From: Acidimicrobiales bacterium mtb01 | GTDB taxonomy: Bacteria; Actinomycetota; Acidimicrobiia; Acidimicrobiales; Ilumatobacteraceae | Direction of reading: 5' to 3' | DNA: 64,000 nucleotides | Assembly: GCA_004379135.1 (NCBI GenBank) | Contig: NBNI01000007.1 | Location: forward strand, 483,501 to 547,500 | Shown: positions 51,939 through 60,689 of the stretch, in pieces | Layout: each line of letters opens with the position of its first letter | How positions within the stretch are numbered: the stretch's first letter is position 1 | Program-made: the position numbers and the translations under genes | Notes under the pieces: generated by a model | What the model saw: the letters and a program-made list of their open reading frames with translations, nothing else | Databases searched by the model: none | What the model was told of the DNA's origin: nothing

Positions 51939-51982
51939 TTACGCGTCGCTGGGAGCCGCCCCCTCGGCTTCCTACTACCGTC

Positions 51983-53080
51983 GTGACCGTGCTCACATCA
52001 TTCGACGACTACCCGATCCATGCGTCGAGTTCTCCGATCGCCCACACGGCGTCGAGCGACCCGAATCACTACGACCGCTACTTCTTCAACGGCTATCGGC
52101 GCGATGCGTCGCTCTATTTCGGAGTCGCACTCGGTCTCTACCCGAACCGACACATCGTCGATGCGTCCTTTTCCGTGGTGGTCGATGGATCGCGCCAGAT
52201 CTCGCTCCACGCATCGGCGCGCGCTCCGCTCGATCGAGCCGATGCCAATCGGGTCGGCCCGATCGACGTACGAATCATCGAGCCCATGAAGCGGCACCGA
52301 ATCGTCGTCGATTCGGCCGAACACGGGATCAAGGCCGACCTCGAGTTCGTCGCACGGAGCGCACCGGTTCAGGAACCCCACTTCCTCGTGCGCGCGGGGC
52401 AACGGATCACCACCGATTACACGAGACTCACCCAGTTCGGCCATTGGTCCGGATGGATCGAAGTCGAGGGACGACGTCACGACGTCGAAGCCGGCTCGTA
52501 CGGCTCGCGCGACCGGTCGTGGGGCGTTCGACCGATCGGACCTCCGTCCGAACTCGGTGCGCCCACGAACAGACCGCAGTTCTACTGGCTCTGGGCTCCG
52601 GTGAACTTCGAGACGCACGCGACTCACTTCGACGTGAACGAGTTCGCCGACGGAACTCGCTGGCACGAGGTCGGTTTCCTGCTCCCCGACGGAAGCGCTG
52701 CGGCTTCAGCGGCGAACCCGGTCGAGTACTCGACGTCGCTGCGCCCCGGTACTCGATGGGCGCGTTCCTTCGCGCTCGATCTCACCTTTCCCGACGGAAC
52801 GACGCGGCATCTCGACTTCGAACCCCTCTACGAGTTCCACATGTCCGGGATCGGCTACTTCAATCCCGAATGGGGCCACGGTTACTGGAAGGGTGAACTG
52901 GCCGTGGGCGCCGAAGCCTGGGACCTGCCGGTGCCGTCGCCCTGCGATCCGCGACACGTGCACATCCAGGCCGTGTGCCGCGTTCGCGACGGAGAGCACG
53001 AAGGTCTCGGCGTGCTCGAGCAGTTGATCATCGGCGAGCACGCACCAACCGGACTGACCGGCATCTTCGACCCGGCCTGA
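51983..53080 (+). CDS. DUF7064-like (AttH/lipocalin-type) protein
   Basis: A 365-aa soluble protein rich in beta strands. The segment EAGSYGSRDRSWGVRP, followed by FYWLWAPVNFETHATHFDVNE, matches the pattern of DUF7064/AttH-like lipocalin-fold proteins (named from memory), which often sit in lipid or terpenoid pathways. No catalytic residues can be assigned. The GTG at 51983 and another at 51989 are both possible; the second has TACCGT 7 nt upstream. It converges with the SDR-methyltransferase-exporter operon. Function unknown. Confidence 0.78.
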   Translation: MTVLTSFDDYPIHASSSPIAHTASSDPNHYDRYFFNGYRRDASLYFGVALGLYPNRHIVDASFSVVVDGSRQISLHASARAPLDRADANRVGPIDVRIIEPMKRHRIVVDSAEHGIKADLEFVARSAPVQEPHFLVRAGQRITTDYTRLTQFGHWSGWIEVEGRRHDVEAGSYGSRDRSWGVRPIGPPSELGAPTNRPQFYWLWAPVNFETHATHFDVNEFADGTRWHEVGFLLPDGSAAASAANPVEYSTSLRPGTRWARSFALDLTFPDGTTRHLDFEPLYEFHMSGIGYFNPEWGHGYWKGELAVGAEAWDLPVPSPCDPRHVHIQAVCRVRDGEHEGLGVLEQLIIGEHAPTGLTGIFDPA

Positions 53081-53100
53081 CGCCGCGCGACGCGGAACGT

Positions 53101-53892
53101 CTACGTGTGGCGGATGGTCATGCCTCCGTCGACCACGAGTGTCGCCCCGTTGGTGAAACTCGCGGCCGGCAGGCACAAACCGAACGTCATCTGAGCGACT
53201 TCCTCGGGCTCGCCGTACCGTCGAAGCGGCACCTTGCGCTTGGCGTACACGTCCTTCGCCTCGCCCGGGATGCCCGAGGTCATTCCGGTGTTGATCGGAC
53301 CCGGGCACACGCAGTTCACCGTGATTCCGAACCGACCGAGTTCGACGGCCATCGACCGCGTCAACCCGGTCACGCCCGCCTTCGACGCCGAGTACGCGGC
53401 CAGACCACCGGTGGCGACGATCGATTCGGTGGACGCAACGTTGACGATACGACCGAAACCCGATTCCTTCATCACGGGCACCACGAGACGGGCGAGATGC
53501 ACATACGCCGAGAGGTTGACGTCGAGCGTGCGGCGCCAGGCCTCGCCGAACGAGTCGTCGTCCTGGAGAAGACTCGACACCATCGAGACTCCGGCGTTGT
53601 TCACCAGGCAGTCGATCCGACCCCAGTCGGCGAGGACCGAGTCGACCATAGAAGCCAGCGCACCGCGATCGGTCACGTCGAGCGCGAAACCTCGTGCTCG
53701 GCCCGAGCCGTGGGTCCGCTCGATCTCGCTCACGACCGCCTCCACGCGGTCGCTCCCCAGGTCGACCACGGCCACTTTGGCCCCTTCGTCGGCGAACAGA
53801 TGCGCCGTGGCGCGTCCCATTCCGCTCGCCGCTCCCGTCACGATCGACACTCTTCCGACGACGCTGCGGTCGAGTGAGGTCAGACGAGTCAC
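53101..53892 (-). CDS. SDR-family oxidoreductase
   Basis: A 263-aa classical SDR. The dinucleotide loop is SIVTGAASGMGRATAHLF, with the acidic VVDLGSDR favouring NAD; NNAGVSMVS follows, and the active site reads YSASKAGVTGLTRSMAVELG with Ser nearby in NVASTESI. The C-terminus GATLVVDGGMTIR is usual. Substrate unknown. GTG 53892 overlaps the PPOX gene stop (GTGA). It is the last gene of a seven-gene operon. Confidence 0.92.
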   Translation of the reverse strand: MTRLTSLDRSVVGRVSIVTGAASGMGRATAHLFADEGAKVAVVDLGSDRVEAVVSEIERTHGSGRARGFALDVTDRGALASMVDSVLADWGRIDCLVNNAGVSMVSSLLQDDDSFGEAWRRTLDVNLSAYVHLARLVVPVMKESGFGRIVNVASTESIVATGGLAAYSASKAGVTGLTRSMAVELGRFGITVNCVCPGPINTGMTSGIPGEAKDVYAKRKVPLRRYGEPEEVAQMTFGLCLPAASFTNGATLVVDGGMTIRHT

Positions 53893-54323
53893 GTGCGACG
53901 CCAGGAGTCTCGACCCGCCATCCCGTACGTGCGCAGGATGGTGGCTCGAACCGGATCGATCAGGAGGAAGACGTGATTGTCCGATTCGGGCCCGCCCGGT
54001 TCGAAAGCCTTCAAGTCGTAGCCCATCTTGTCCCAGAGTTCGCGGCGCTCGGCGGTGGTGTCGGCGATGCGAGCATCTCCCCACACGATGCAGCTGTCCC
54101 ACTTCGTCGATTCGCCGACCGAATAGTGCACGGTGGCACGTGGGTTCTGTCGGACGTTGCGGACCTTGCGACTGGTCGCCAGAACGAACGCGGCCACCTG
54201 GTCGCCGATCCAGTTCACGGCGACCGGCGCCAGGTGCGGCTCGCCGTCGGTACCCGTCGTCGCGATGAACGCGAACGGCCCGTAGCGGCGGCTGTCGTTC
54301 TTAATGTCGTCGAGCGATGCCAT
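53889..54323 (-). CDS. PPOX-type (pyridoxamine oxidase-like) flavin/F420-binding protein, copy 2
   Basis: A 144-aa split-barrel protein: FAFIATTGTDGEPHLAPVAV, then KVRNVRQNPRATVHYSV, where the RNVRxNPRATV phrase is typical for F420- or FMN-binding members. It ends RTYGMAGRDSWRRT, closely similar to the end of the neighbouring copy (MRAYGMAGIDRWKR), so the two probably arose by tandem duplication. Substrate unknown. Start ATG 54323, 19 bp after copy 1. Confidence 0.88.
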   Translation of the reverse strand: MASLDDIKNDSRRYGPFAFIATTGTDGEPHLAPVAVNWIGDQVAAFVLATSRKVRNVRQNPRATVHYSVGESTKWDSCIVWGDARIADTTAERRELWDKMGYDLKAFEPGGPESDNHVFLLIDPVRATILRTYGMAGRDSWRRT

Positions 54324-54342
54324 CGTCGTGTCTCCTCTTCCT

Positions 54343-54780
54343 CTAACGCTTCCAGCGATCGATGCCAGCCATGCCGTAAGCGCGCATGAGCATGGCCCGA
54401 TCGATCTCGATTTTCATGAACACGGTGTCCGGACTGTTGTCGGGTCCCCCGGGGGCGAACGCGTTCAGGTCGTAGTCGAACACCCCGTTCCACAACCGCC
54501 GCTTCGTCGCGATGTCGCCGTGCAGCGAAGCCCGGCCCCAGACCTCCACGCCGTCGCCACTCTCGGTCACCTGCCAGTGCAGGGCGACTCGCGCCTCGTG
54601 ACCCACGTTCTTCGACTTGACCGAATCGAGGCCCACCATGATCCAGATGTCGTCACCTTCCCAGCACGGGTGCACCGGCACGACGTCGGGTTCGCCATCG
54701 GAGCCCACCGTGGCCAAATGGGCCCACGGACTCAGCGTCGAAGCGAAGGCTCTGATCTGCTCGATTGTCGTCTTGCTCAT
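54343..54780 (-). CDS. PPOX-type flavin/F420-binding protein, copy 1
   Basis: A 145-aa split-barrel protein: WAHLATVGSDGEPDVVPVHP and VKSKNVGHEARVALHWQV. In place of the RNVRxNPR motif of copy 2 it has KNVGHEAR, so ligand use may differ between the copies. FDYDLNAFAPGGPDNSPDTV aligns with YDLKAFEPGGPESDNHV in copy 2. ATG 54780 overlaps the methyltransferase stop (ATGA). Confidence 0.87.
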   Translation of the reverse strand: MSKTTIEQIRAFASTLSPWAHLATVGSDGEPDVVPVHPCWEGDDIWIMVGLDSVKSKNVGHEARVALHWQVTESGDGVEVWGRASLHGDIATKRRLWNGVFDYDLNAFAPGGPDNSPDTVFMKIEIDRAMLMRAYGMAGIDRWKR

Positions 54781-55862
54781 GGTCGTACCTCGTAGAAAGC
54801 GTTGACTGAATGGTCGATGTCGAGTCGGCGGAAGCGGCTGAATCCGGCTTGCGTCGCCATGGCGCGTGCCTTCGATTCCGGAAGTCCGAGAGTTCCGAGA
54901 CCGGCCCCTCCCGGCGTCGAAAGGGCCGACGACATGCACGACATCACGCTGATCCCGTACATCAAGGAGGCCATCGGATTCTTGGCCGCGTTCTCCTCGA
55001 AGGTGTCGAGGGCCTTGATGTCGACGAGCAGCCAGGTGCCGTCGGGCTTCAGCGAGCGCCTGATCGCACCCATGATCTCGGCCGGATGCGTCATGTCGTG
55101 AACGCAGTCGAACGCCGTGACGAGATCGAGGGATTCGTCGTCCGGAAGCGGTTCGCGTCGCGGATCGACGAAACGAGCGTTGGAGACACCGGACTCGCGC
55201 AGTTTCGTCTCGGCACGATCGAGGGCGTAGCGCGAGATGTCGTAACCGACGATGTGCGAGTGGGGGAATCGTTCGGCCAGGCGAAGAGCCGCTCCCCCGG
55301 CACCGCATCCGATGTCGGCCACGCGTGCACCGTCGTCGAGTTTGGCGACCACGCCATCGAGAGCGGGGATGACCAACGGGATCAGGAAGGCGTTCGACCA
55401 GGGTTCGAACGACCGCTCGATGCCCACCGCTCCTTCCGGTCCGTGACTGTCGTAGTCGTGTCCGAGACCGGTGCGGAAACTCTCGGGCAGACGCTCCAGC
55501 GAGGCCATGGTCTGCGGCAATCGATGGAACATCCCCATGCCGAAGGCCGGATCGTCCTCGTCGGCGAGGACCATGCGCGCCTCGGGACGCAGCCAGAAGG
55601 TTTCGCGTCCATCGACATCGCGCGCGAACTCGATCACCTTGGCGGCGGCTTGATTATGGGCCCACTCCTGGACCCATCTCGACGCGAGCGACAGATGATC
55701 GGACAGTTCGTCGATCGTGACGGGGCGATCGAGGTGAGACAACGCCCGGTACAGACCGAGTCGATCGCCCAGGTGGACCATCCCGGCCGTGACCGCTCCC
55801 TCCAATTTCGTGAACACATGGAAGCTGAAGAGCTTCACGGCCATGGGATCGATCTGGGTCAC
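54777..55862 (-). CDS. Class I SAM-dependent methyltransferase with winged-helix N-terminus
   Basis: A 361-aa protein. Residues 1-90 look like the dimerisation/winged-helix domain of small-molecule O-methyltransferases (TAGMVHLGDRLGLYRALSHL, ASRWVQEWAHNQAA). The SAM loop is VADIGCGAGGAALRLAE, followed by GYDISRYALDRAE and FDCVHDMTHPAEIM. A Cys/Met-rich segment (YGISVMSCMSSALSTPGG) lies late. The substrate is not known. GTG 55862, 12 bp after the phosphatase gene. Confidence 0.9.
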   Translation of the reverse strand: MTQIDPMAVKLFSFHVFTKLEGAVTAGMVHLGDRLGLYRALSHLDRPVTIDELSDHLSLASRWVQEWAHNQAAAKVIEFARDVDGRETFWLRPEARMVLADEDDPAFGMGMFHRLPQTMASLERLPESFRTGLGHDYDSHGPEGAVGIERSFEPWSNAFLIPLVIPALDGVVAKLDDGARVADIGCGAGGAALRLAERFPHSHIVGYDISRYALDRAETKLRESGVSNARFVDPRREPLPDDESLDLVTAFDCVHDMTHPAEIMGAIRRSLKPDGTWLLVDIKALDTFEENAAKNPMASLMYGISVMSCMSSALSTPGGAGLGTLGLPESKARAMATQAGFSRFRRLDIDHSVNAFYEVRP

Positions 55863-55874
55863 GATGGGGTCCGA

Positions 55875-56552
55875 TCAGTACGTGCGGTCGGTCGAGGACA
55901 AGTGTTCCACATCGCTCAACTTGGTCAAGCCGAAGGTGTGACCGTCGCCGATGGCGTACGAAGTCAGCCGACTCACCGAGGCGTGCCCGAGAACGAAGCG
56001 TTCCCACTCCCACGGTGTGGCGGGGAGGCCCAGGAGATGGCAGATGAGGACACTGTTGGTACCCGCGTGGGCCACGAGCAGGATGCGACGGTTGGGATCG
56101 TCGATTTCCCATACCGGAAGGCTTTGGCCGCTCGGCCTCATCCCCCGCTCGGCGAAGAAGAATCCGGCGTTGGTGTGGATGCGATCCACGAATTCGCGAA
56201 CCGGCTCGCCGCCGACCAACCCGTCCCAGCGGCCTTCGGCTGGACGCCGACGCTCCTCGGCGTACGCCGCGTCGGCTCGCTCCCGAGGCGTTCCATGCCA
56301 AAGAGGATTGCGGATCTCCTCCAGCCATTCCTGGATGGGTTCGTCCAGTCGGCGGTCGTCGAGGAGTGGTCGGGCGGTCTGTCGTGCGCGGACGAGGGGT
56401 GACACCCAGACCTCGTCGAAGACTTCGTCGCGCAGGGCCCGGGCGACCCGTGCCGCCTGTCGGTGACCGCGTTCGGTGAGCGGGGGGTTGTCGACGTTGA
56501 GATCGTCGCGAACCCACTCGGGTTCGCCGTGGCGGACGAGAACGATGTCCAT
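55875..56552 (-). CDS. Histidine phosphatase superfamily protein
   Basis: A 225-aa phosphatase starting MDIVLVRHGEPEWVRDD with the canonical RHGE motif; VSPLVRARQTARPL and LLVAHAGTNSVLICHL give the second Arg and His. It lies one base after the exporter subunit gene stop. Its substrate may be a phosphorylated intermediate of the same operon's product; this is inference from position. Confidence 0.92.
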   Translation of the reverse strand: MDIVLVRHGEPEWVRDDLNVDNPPLTERGHRQAARVARALRDEVFDEVWVSPLVRARQTARPLLDDRRLDEPIQEWLEEIRNPLWHGTPRERADAAYAEERRRPAEGRWDGLVGGEPVREFVDRIHTNAGFFFAERGMRPSGQSLPVWEIDDPNRRILLVAHAGTNSVLICHLLGLPATPWEWERFVLGHASVSRLTSYAIGDGHTFGLTKLSDVEHLSSTDRTY

Positions 56553-56553
56553 G

Positions 56554-58398
56554 TCAGGTCTCCTCGGATCGCGTCGAAGGGTCCGCGATGTCGTCTTCGT
56601 CGACCGTGATGGACGTCGATTCGATCCAGTCGGCGTACATGCGAGCGTACGGCCCGGGCTCGTCGACGAGTTGTTCGTGCCGCCCGTCCTGGACGACCGA
56701 GCCGTTGGCCAGGACGACGACCCGATCGGCGCGAGCCGCGGTCGACAAACGATGCGCGATGGAGATCGTCGTCCGGTTCCTGCTCAGCATGTCGAGCGCA
56801 CGGGCGATGCTCACCTCGGTTCCGGGATCGACCGACGACGTCGCTTCGTCGAGGACGAGGATCGGTGGATCGACGATCGCCGCTCGGATCAAGGCCACCA
56901 ATTGCCGTTCGCCGGCCGACAGGGCCGATCCTCGATTTCCGACTTGCGTGTCGAGACCGTCCGACAGGCCATCCACCCATTCGGCGAGACCGAGCGATTC
57001 GATACGGGATTCGACCTCGTCGACACCGATGCCCGGACGAGCGAACCGAAGGTTTCCCAGAATCGAATCGTCGAACAGGAACGGTTCCTGGGGAACGACG
57101 ACCACCGAGCGACGCAGTTCGTCGTTGTCGACGCGCCGCAATGACACGCCGCCAAGGCGAATGTCGCCCACGGTCGGATCGGCGAAACGAGCCAGGAGGC
57201 GACCCAACGTGGTCTTGCCCGATCCGGTTTCTCCGACGATCGCCACGCGAGTTCCCGTCTTGATGGTCAAGGCGACGTTGCGCAGAGCGGGCGCTTCATC
57301 GGCATCCTCGCCCCGGGGGCGGTAGCGGAAACTGACGTCGTCGATCACGATGTCGAGAGGACCAGACGGGAGACGGACCGGCTCCGACGGAGGAAGTGGA
57401 CCGACGGGTATGGCCAGGATTCCGAGAACCCGTCGCAGACCGGCGATCGCGGTCTGCGTCTGATCGAGCACCTCCGTCAATTCGGCGATCGGTTCGAGGA
57501 GTCGATAGGTGAGGAAAACGAATCCGACCAGTGCACCCGCAGTGAGACCACCCGCCTCACCGCGCCACACTCCGACGACGACCACTGCTGAGATCGCGAG
57601 CGTGCCGAACACTTCTCCACTCGGAAACAAGAAGGCGCCGATGAGCGAAGCGCGGGTCTGGGCGCGGCGACGTTCGGCCGTGGCCTCGGCGACCCGCCCG
57701 GCGAAACCCTCGCCGCAGCGATAGGCAATCAACGTCTCGGCGCCGTTGATGATTTCACCCGCAGTTCCGAGAACGCGACCGTTGGCCGCCCGCACCGCGT
57801 CATACGCGGCGACGAGCCGCCGTTGCACCCGCCGGAGCACCAAGTAGAGAGGCGCCGACACCACGATCGCGGTCACGGCCAGGATCCAGTCGTACGACAG
57901 CATCACGGCCGACACCACGAGGGTCAGTGCTCCGTTGAGGATGAAGGCGAAACCGCCCCACGAGAAGAACTGCGACAGAGTCTCCACATCGGAGGTCACT
58001 CGTGCCACCAGTGCCCCGCGGCGCTCGTCGTTGTGATCCTCGAGACTCAGACGGTGGACGTGTTCGAAGAGGCGCGAACGGAGTCCGTACAGCGCTTCCT
58101 CGCTGCGATGTCCCAGTCGCTTAACCGCCGCCCGCTGGGCGAGGCCGGTCACGACGAGGCAACCGAGACCGATCGCACACAGACGGGTGATGAAGTCGGT
58201 GTCGACCTTCAAACCGCCTTCGATGTCCATTCCCCTGTCGATCGCCTGCTGAACGACGATCGGGCCGACCACTCGTCCGGCCGAGCCGACCAGTGCGAGG
58301 ACGAGCGTCAGTGCCAAGCCCGACTTCAGAGCCGGGGCGGCCCTCACCCCCGCTCCGATCATGGCCACGGAGCCTCGGGAGAACTCGGACTCGCTCAC
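56554..58398 (-). CDS. ABC exporter half-transporter with canonical Walker B and H-loop
   Basis: A 614-aa type IV ABC exporter subunit: six-helix membrane domain (residues 10-310), then the ATPase with Walker A GETGSGKTTLGRL, signature ALSAGERQLVALIRAA (LSAGE, a changed LSGGQ), Walker B ILVLDEATSSVDP with the catalytic Glu, and H-loop ISIAHRLSTA. It pairs with the next subunit upstream. GTG 58398 overlaps that gene's stop (GTGA). Cargo unknown. An acidic C-terminal tail follows. Confidence 0.93.
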   Translation of the reverse strand: MSESEFSRGSVAMIGAGVRAAPALKSGLALTLVLALVGSAGRVVGPIVVQQAIDRGMDIEGGLKVDTDFITRLCAIGLGCLVVTGLAQRAAVKRLGHRSEEALYGLRSRLFEHVHRLSLEDHNDERRGALVARVTSDVETLSQFFSWGGFAFILNGALTLVVSAVMLSYDWILAVTAIVVSAPLYLVLRRVQRRLVAAYDAVRAANGRVLGTAGEIINGAETLIAYRCGEGFAGRVAEATAERRRAQTRASLIGAFLFPSGEVFGTLAISAVVVVGVWRGEAGGLTAGALVGFVFLTYRLLEPIAELTEVLDQTQTAIAGLRRVLGILAIPVGPLPPSEPVRLPSGPLDIVIDDVSFRYRPRGEDADEAPALRNVALTIKTGTRVAIVGETGSGKTTLGRLLARFADPTVGDIRLGGVSLRRVDNDELRRSVVVVPQEPFLFDDSILGNLRFARPGIGVDEVESRIESLGLAEWVDGLSDGLDTQVGNRGSALSAGERQLVALIRAAIVDPPILVLDEATSSVDPGTEVSIARALDMLSRNRTTISIAHRLSTAARADRVVVLANGSVVQDGRHEQLVDEPGPYARMYADWIESTSITVDEDDIADPSTRSEET

Positions 58399-60107
58399 GA
58401 GCGATCGCTCTCGTACGTGCTCATCAAGAGCGAATACGCCTCGGTGCGAGCCGCGATCTCCTCGTGTCGGCCGCGGTCGACGATGCGCCCGTCGTCGATG
58501 AAGATCACCCAATCGGCATTGGCGACGAGACTCGGCCGCGACGACACCGCGATGATGGTCGTGTCGCCGAGGGAGCGTCGGAGGCCTTCGAGAACGGCGG
58601 CCTCCGTGGAGGGGTCGAGCGCGCTCGTCGTGTCGTCGAGGAGCAGAACGTGCGGAGACCCCACGATGGCGCGAGCCAAGGCGATCCTCTGGCGCTGACC
58701 ACCCGACAAACCGACGCCGCGCTCTCCGACCACGGCGTCCAGGCCACCGGGAAGATCGAGGACGAACTCGGCTTGGGCGACGGAGATCCCCTTCGACATC
58801 ATGCTGTCGTCGATCGGACGACCCAGGGCGATGTTCTCGCGAATCGAGCCGCTCAACAAGAAGGGTTCCTGGAAGACGATGGCCGAATCACCGAGTGGTC
58901 CGCTGATCAGTCCGCGACTCGGCGCCAAGAGACCGGCCAGGGCGTGGAGGAGCGTCGTCTTCCCCGAACCCGTCGGACCGACGACCGCCGTCAACGCTCC
59001 GGAAGGAAAGCGGCACGAAACGTCGGAGAGGACGACGCGACCGTCGCCCTGCTCGATGGTGACCTCTTCCAGAACGACGTCACCCGGGACGTTCCTCAAA
59101 CGATCACGCGGATCGGCCTCCACCGGTTCGCGAACCAGTTGCTTCACCCGGTCGAAGCCGGCCTGTGAGCGTGGCATCTCGCTGAACGCGTATCCGATGA
59201 TGCGCAGCGGAAACACGAGCAGGGCGAAGATGTAGATGAAGGATGCGAGATCGCCGACCGTCATGGCACCGTCGGCCACGCGATACGAACCCAACAGGAC
59301 GATGAGGACGCTCGCCACGTTCGGGACGACGTCGAGCAGGGTCTCGAAGAGGGACCGGACCCGGATCGCCTGCACCCGCGCCGACCGGACGCGAAACGCG
59401 ATCTCCGAGAGGCGACTGGCCTCACGCGCCTCGGCCCCGAACGCTTTGACCACCGTGACGGCTTCGAAGCTCTCATGCGCGGCCGACGACAGCTTGGCCA
59501 GCTCGGCCTGAGCCAGGTCGTACCAGCGATCGGCTCGCTTCTGATACACGAGGTTGAGCGACATGATCAACGGGAACACCAAGGTGGCCAGCACGCCGAG
59601 TTGAACATCGGCGGCGATGAGACCTCCCGAGGCGATCAGGAGCATCAGGACCACGCCGGTCGAGAACGGCAAGGGCGCCACGACCTGAACCGCGGCCTCG
59701 ACGTCGACGCCGACTCGGGTCATCAGATCACCGGTGCTCTGTCGACGGTGCCACGGGACGGGTTGCCGCACGACGGCATCGATGGCTTCCCCGGAAAGAT
59801 CCTCGGCGATCCCCCACTGAGCCTTGCCCGCCCACGTACGGCGAACGATCACGCCGGCCGCGCGCACCACGGCGACGAGGACGAAGATCGCGATTCCGGC
59901 CACCGCGGCCTTCGCATCGATGGATCCGGAGTCGAAACGCTCGATGATGACGTTGTCGATCACCCATCGCAACACCCACGACGATGCGACGGTCCCGAAC
60001 GCGAAGACCGTCGCCCCCACCACGGCGATCGTGAAATCGGCGCGGCGGTACGACACGAGCGACGTGACGAGCTTCACCCGTCTGCGAAAGCGCGATTCCC
60101 CGTCCAC
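58395..60107 (-). CDS. ABC exporter half-transporter with degenerate Walker B
   Basis: A 570-aa partner subunit: membrane domain, then Walker A GPTGSGKTTLLHALAG, canonical signature GLSGGQRQRIALARAI, but Walker B VLLLDDTTSALDP (Asp in place of the catalytic Glu) and a switch region AVSSRPSL lacking the His. This is the asymmetric pattern of heterodimeric exporters such as TM287/288 with one degenerate ATP site. GTG 60107 follows TACAAA by 6 nt; it heads the seven-gene operon. Confidence 0.93.
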   Translation of the reverse strand: MDGESRFRRRVKLVTSLVSYRRADFTIAVVGATVFAFGTVASSWVLRWVIDNVIIERFDSGSIDAKAAVAGIAIFVLVAVVRAAGVIVRRTWAGKAQWGIAEDLSGEAIDAVVRQPVPWHRRQSTGDLMTRVGVDVEAAVQVVAPLPFSTGVVLMLLIASGGLIAADVQLGVLATLVFPLIMSLNLVYQKRADRWYDLAQAELAKLSSAAHESFEAVTVVKAFGAEAREASRLSEIAFRVRSARVQAIRVRSLFETLLDVVPNVASVLIVLLGSYRVADGAMTVGDLASFIYIFALLVFPLRIIGYAFSEMPRSQAGFDRVKQLVREPVEADPRDRLRNVPGDVVLEEVTIEQGDGRVVLSDVSCRFPSGALTAVVGPTGSGKTTLLHALAGLLAPSRGLISGPLGDSAIVFQEPFLLSGSIRENIALGRPIDDSMMSKGISVAQAEFVLDLPGGLDAVVGERGVGLSGGQRQRIALARAIVGSPHVLLLDDTTSALDPSTEAAVLEGLRRSLGDTTIIAVSSRPSLVANADWVIFIDDGRIVDRGRHEEIAARTEAYSLLMSTYESDRS

Positions 60108-60113
60108 GTTTCC

Positions 60114-60119
60114 TTTGTA
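60114..60119 (-). promoter_or_regulatory. -10 hexamer TACAAA for the exporter operon
   Basis: TACAAA ends 6 nt before the GTG at 60107. It is the only promoter candidate seen for the seven genes down to 53101. Confidence 0.45.
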
Positions 60120-60149
60120 GCAGTCGGGCACAGGAGCCGACCCGACCAG

Positions 60150-60155
60150 TAATGT
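60150..60155 (+). promoter_or_regulatory. -10 hexamer TAATGT for the DoxX gene
   Basis: TAATGT ends 6 nt before the GTG at 60162, divergent from the exporter operon. Confidence 0.5.
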
Positions 60156-60161
60156 CGGGTC

Positions 60162-60689
60162 GTGCGCTCTCTCGTCGCTGCATTGGCCGGTCCCGACCAG
60201 ACCGACGTGGGCCTGCTCGTCGTCCGCGTGTGCATCGGCGGATTCCTCGCGTACCACGGTTACAACAAGATCTTCGGTGCTGGGGGTCTCTCGGGAACCG
60301 CTGCGTGGTTCGGATCGATCGGCATGAAATGGCCGCGACTGCAGGCCCGGCTGGCGGCCGGAACGGAGATCGGAGCCGGACTCGCAATGGCCTTCGGTTT
60401 GTTCACTCCGTTGTCGGCGGCCGGAGTCATCGGCATCATGCTCGTGGCCATCGCCGTGGCCCACGCGAAAGTCGGGTTCTTCGTCTACCTCCCGAATCAG
60501 GGTTGGGAGTACTGCGCAACGATCGCCTTGATGGCTTGGTCGGTCGGAGTCATCGGGCCCGGACGAATCTCGATCGATCACGCGCTCGATCTCCATGTCG
60601 ACGGTTGGACCTCCGCGATCATCACGTCGGCGGTCGGCCTCTTCAGCGCCGGTCTCCTGCTCGCCACCTCGTATCGCCCGAAGTCGTGA
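60162..60689 (+). CDS. DoxX-family membrane protein
   Basis: A 175-aa protein with four membrane helices. It has the DoxX start VGLLVVRVCIGGFLAYHGYN, then RLAAGTEIGAGLAMAFGLFT and IGIMLVAIAVAHAKVGFFV. DoxX proteins are linked to redox and thiol stress in actinobacteria; the exact reaction is unknown. GTG 60162 has a -10 box 6 nt upstream. The stop overlaps the next gene (GTGA). Confidence 0.9.
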   Translation: MRSLVAALAGPDQTDVGLLVVRVCIGGFLAYHGYNKIFGAGGLSGTAAWFGSIGMKWPRLQARLAAGTEIGAGLAMAFGLFTPLSAAGVIGIMLVAIAVAHAKVGFFVYLPNQGWEYCATIALMAWSVGVIGPGRISIDHALDLHVDGWTSAIITSAVGLFSAGLLLATSYRPKS

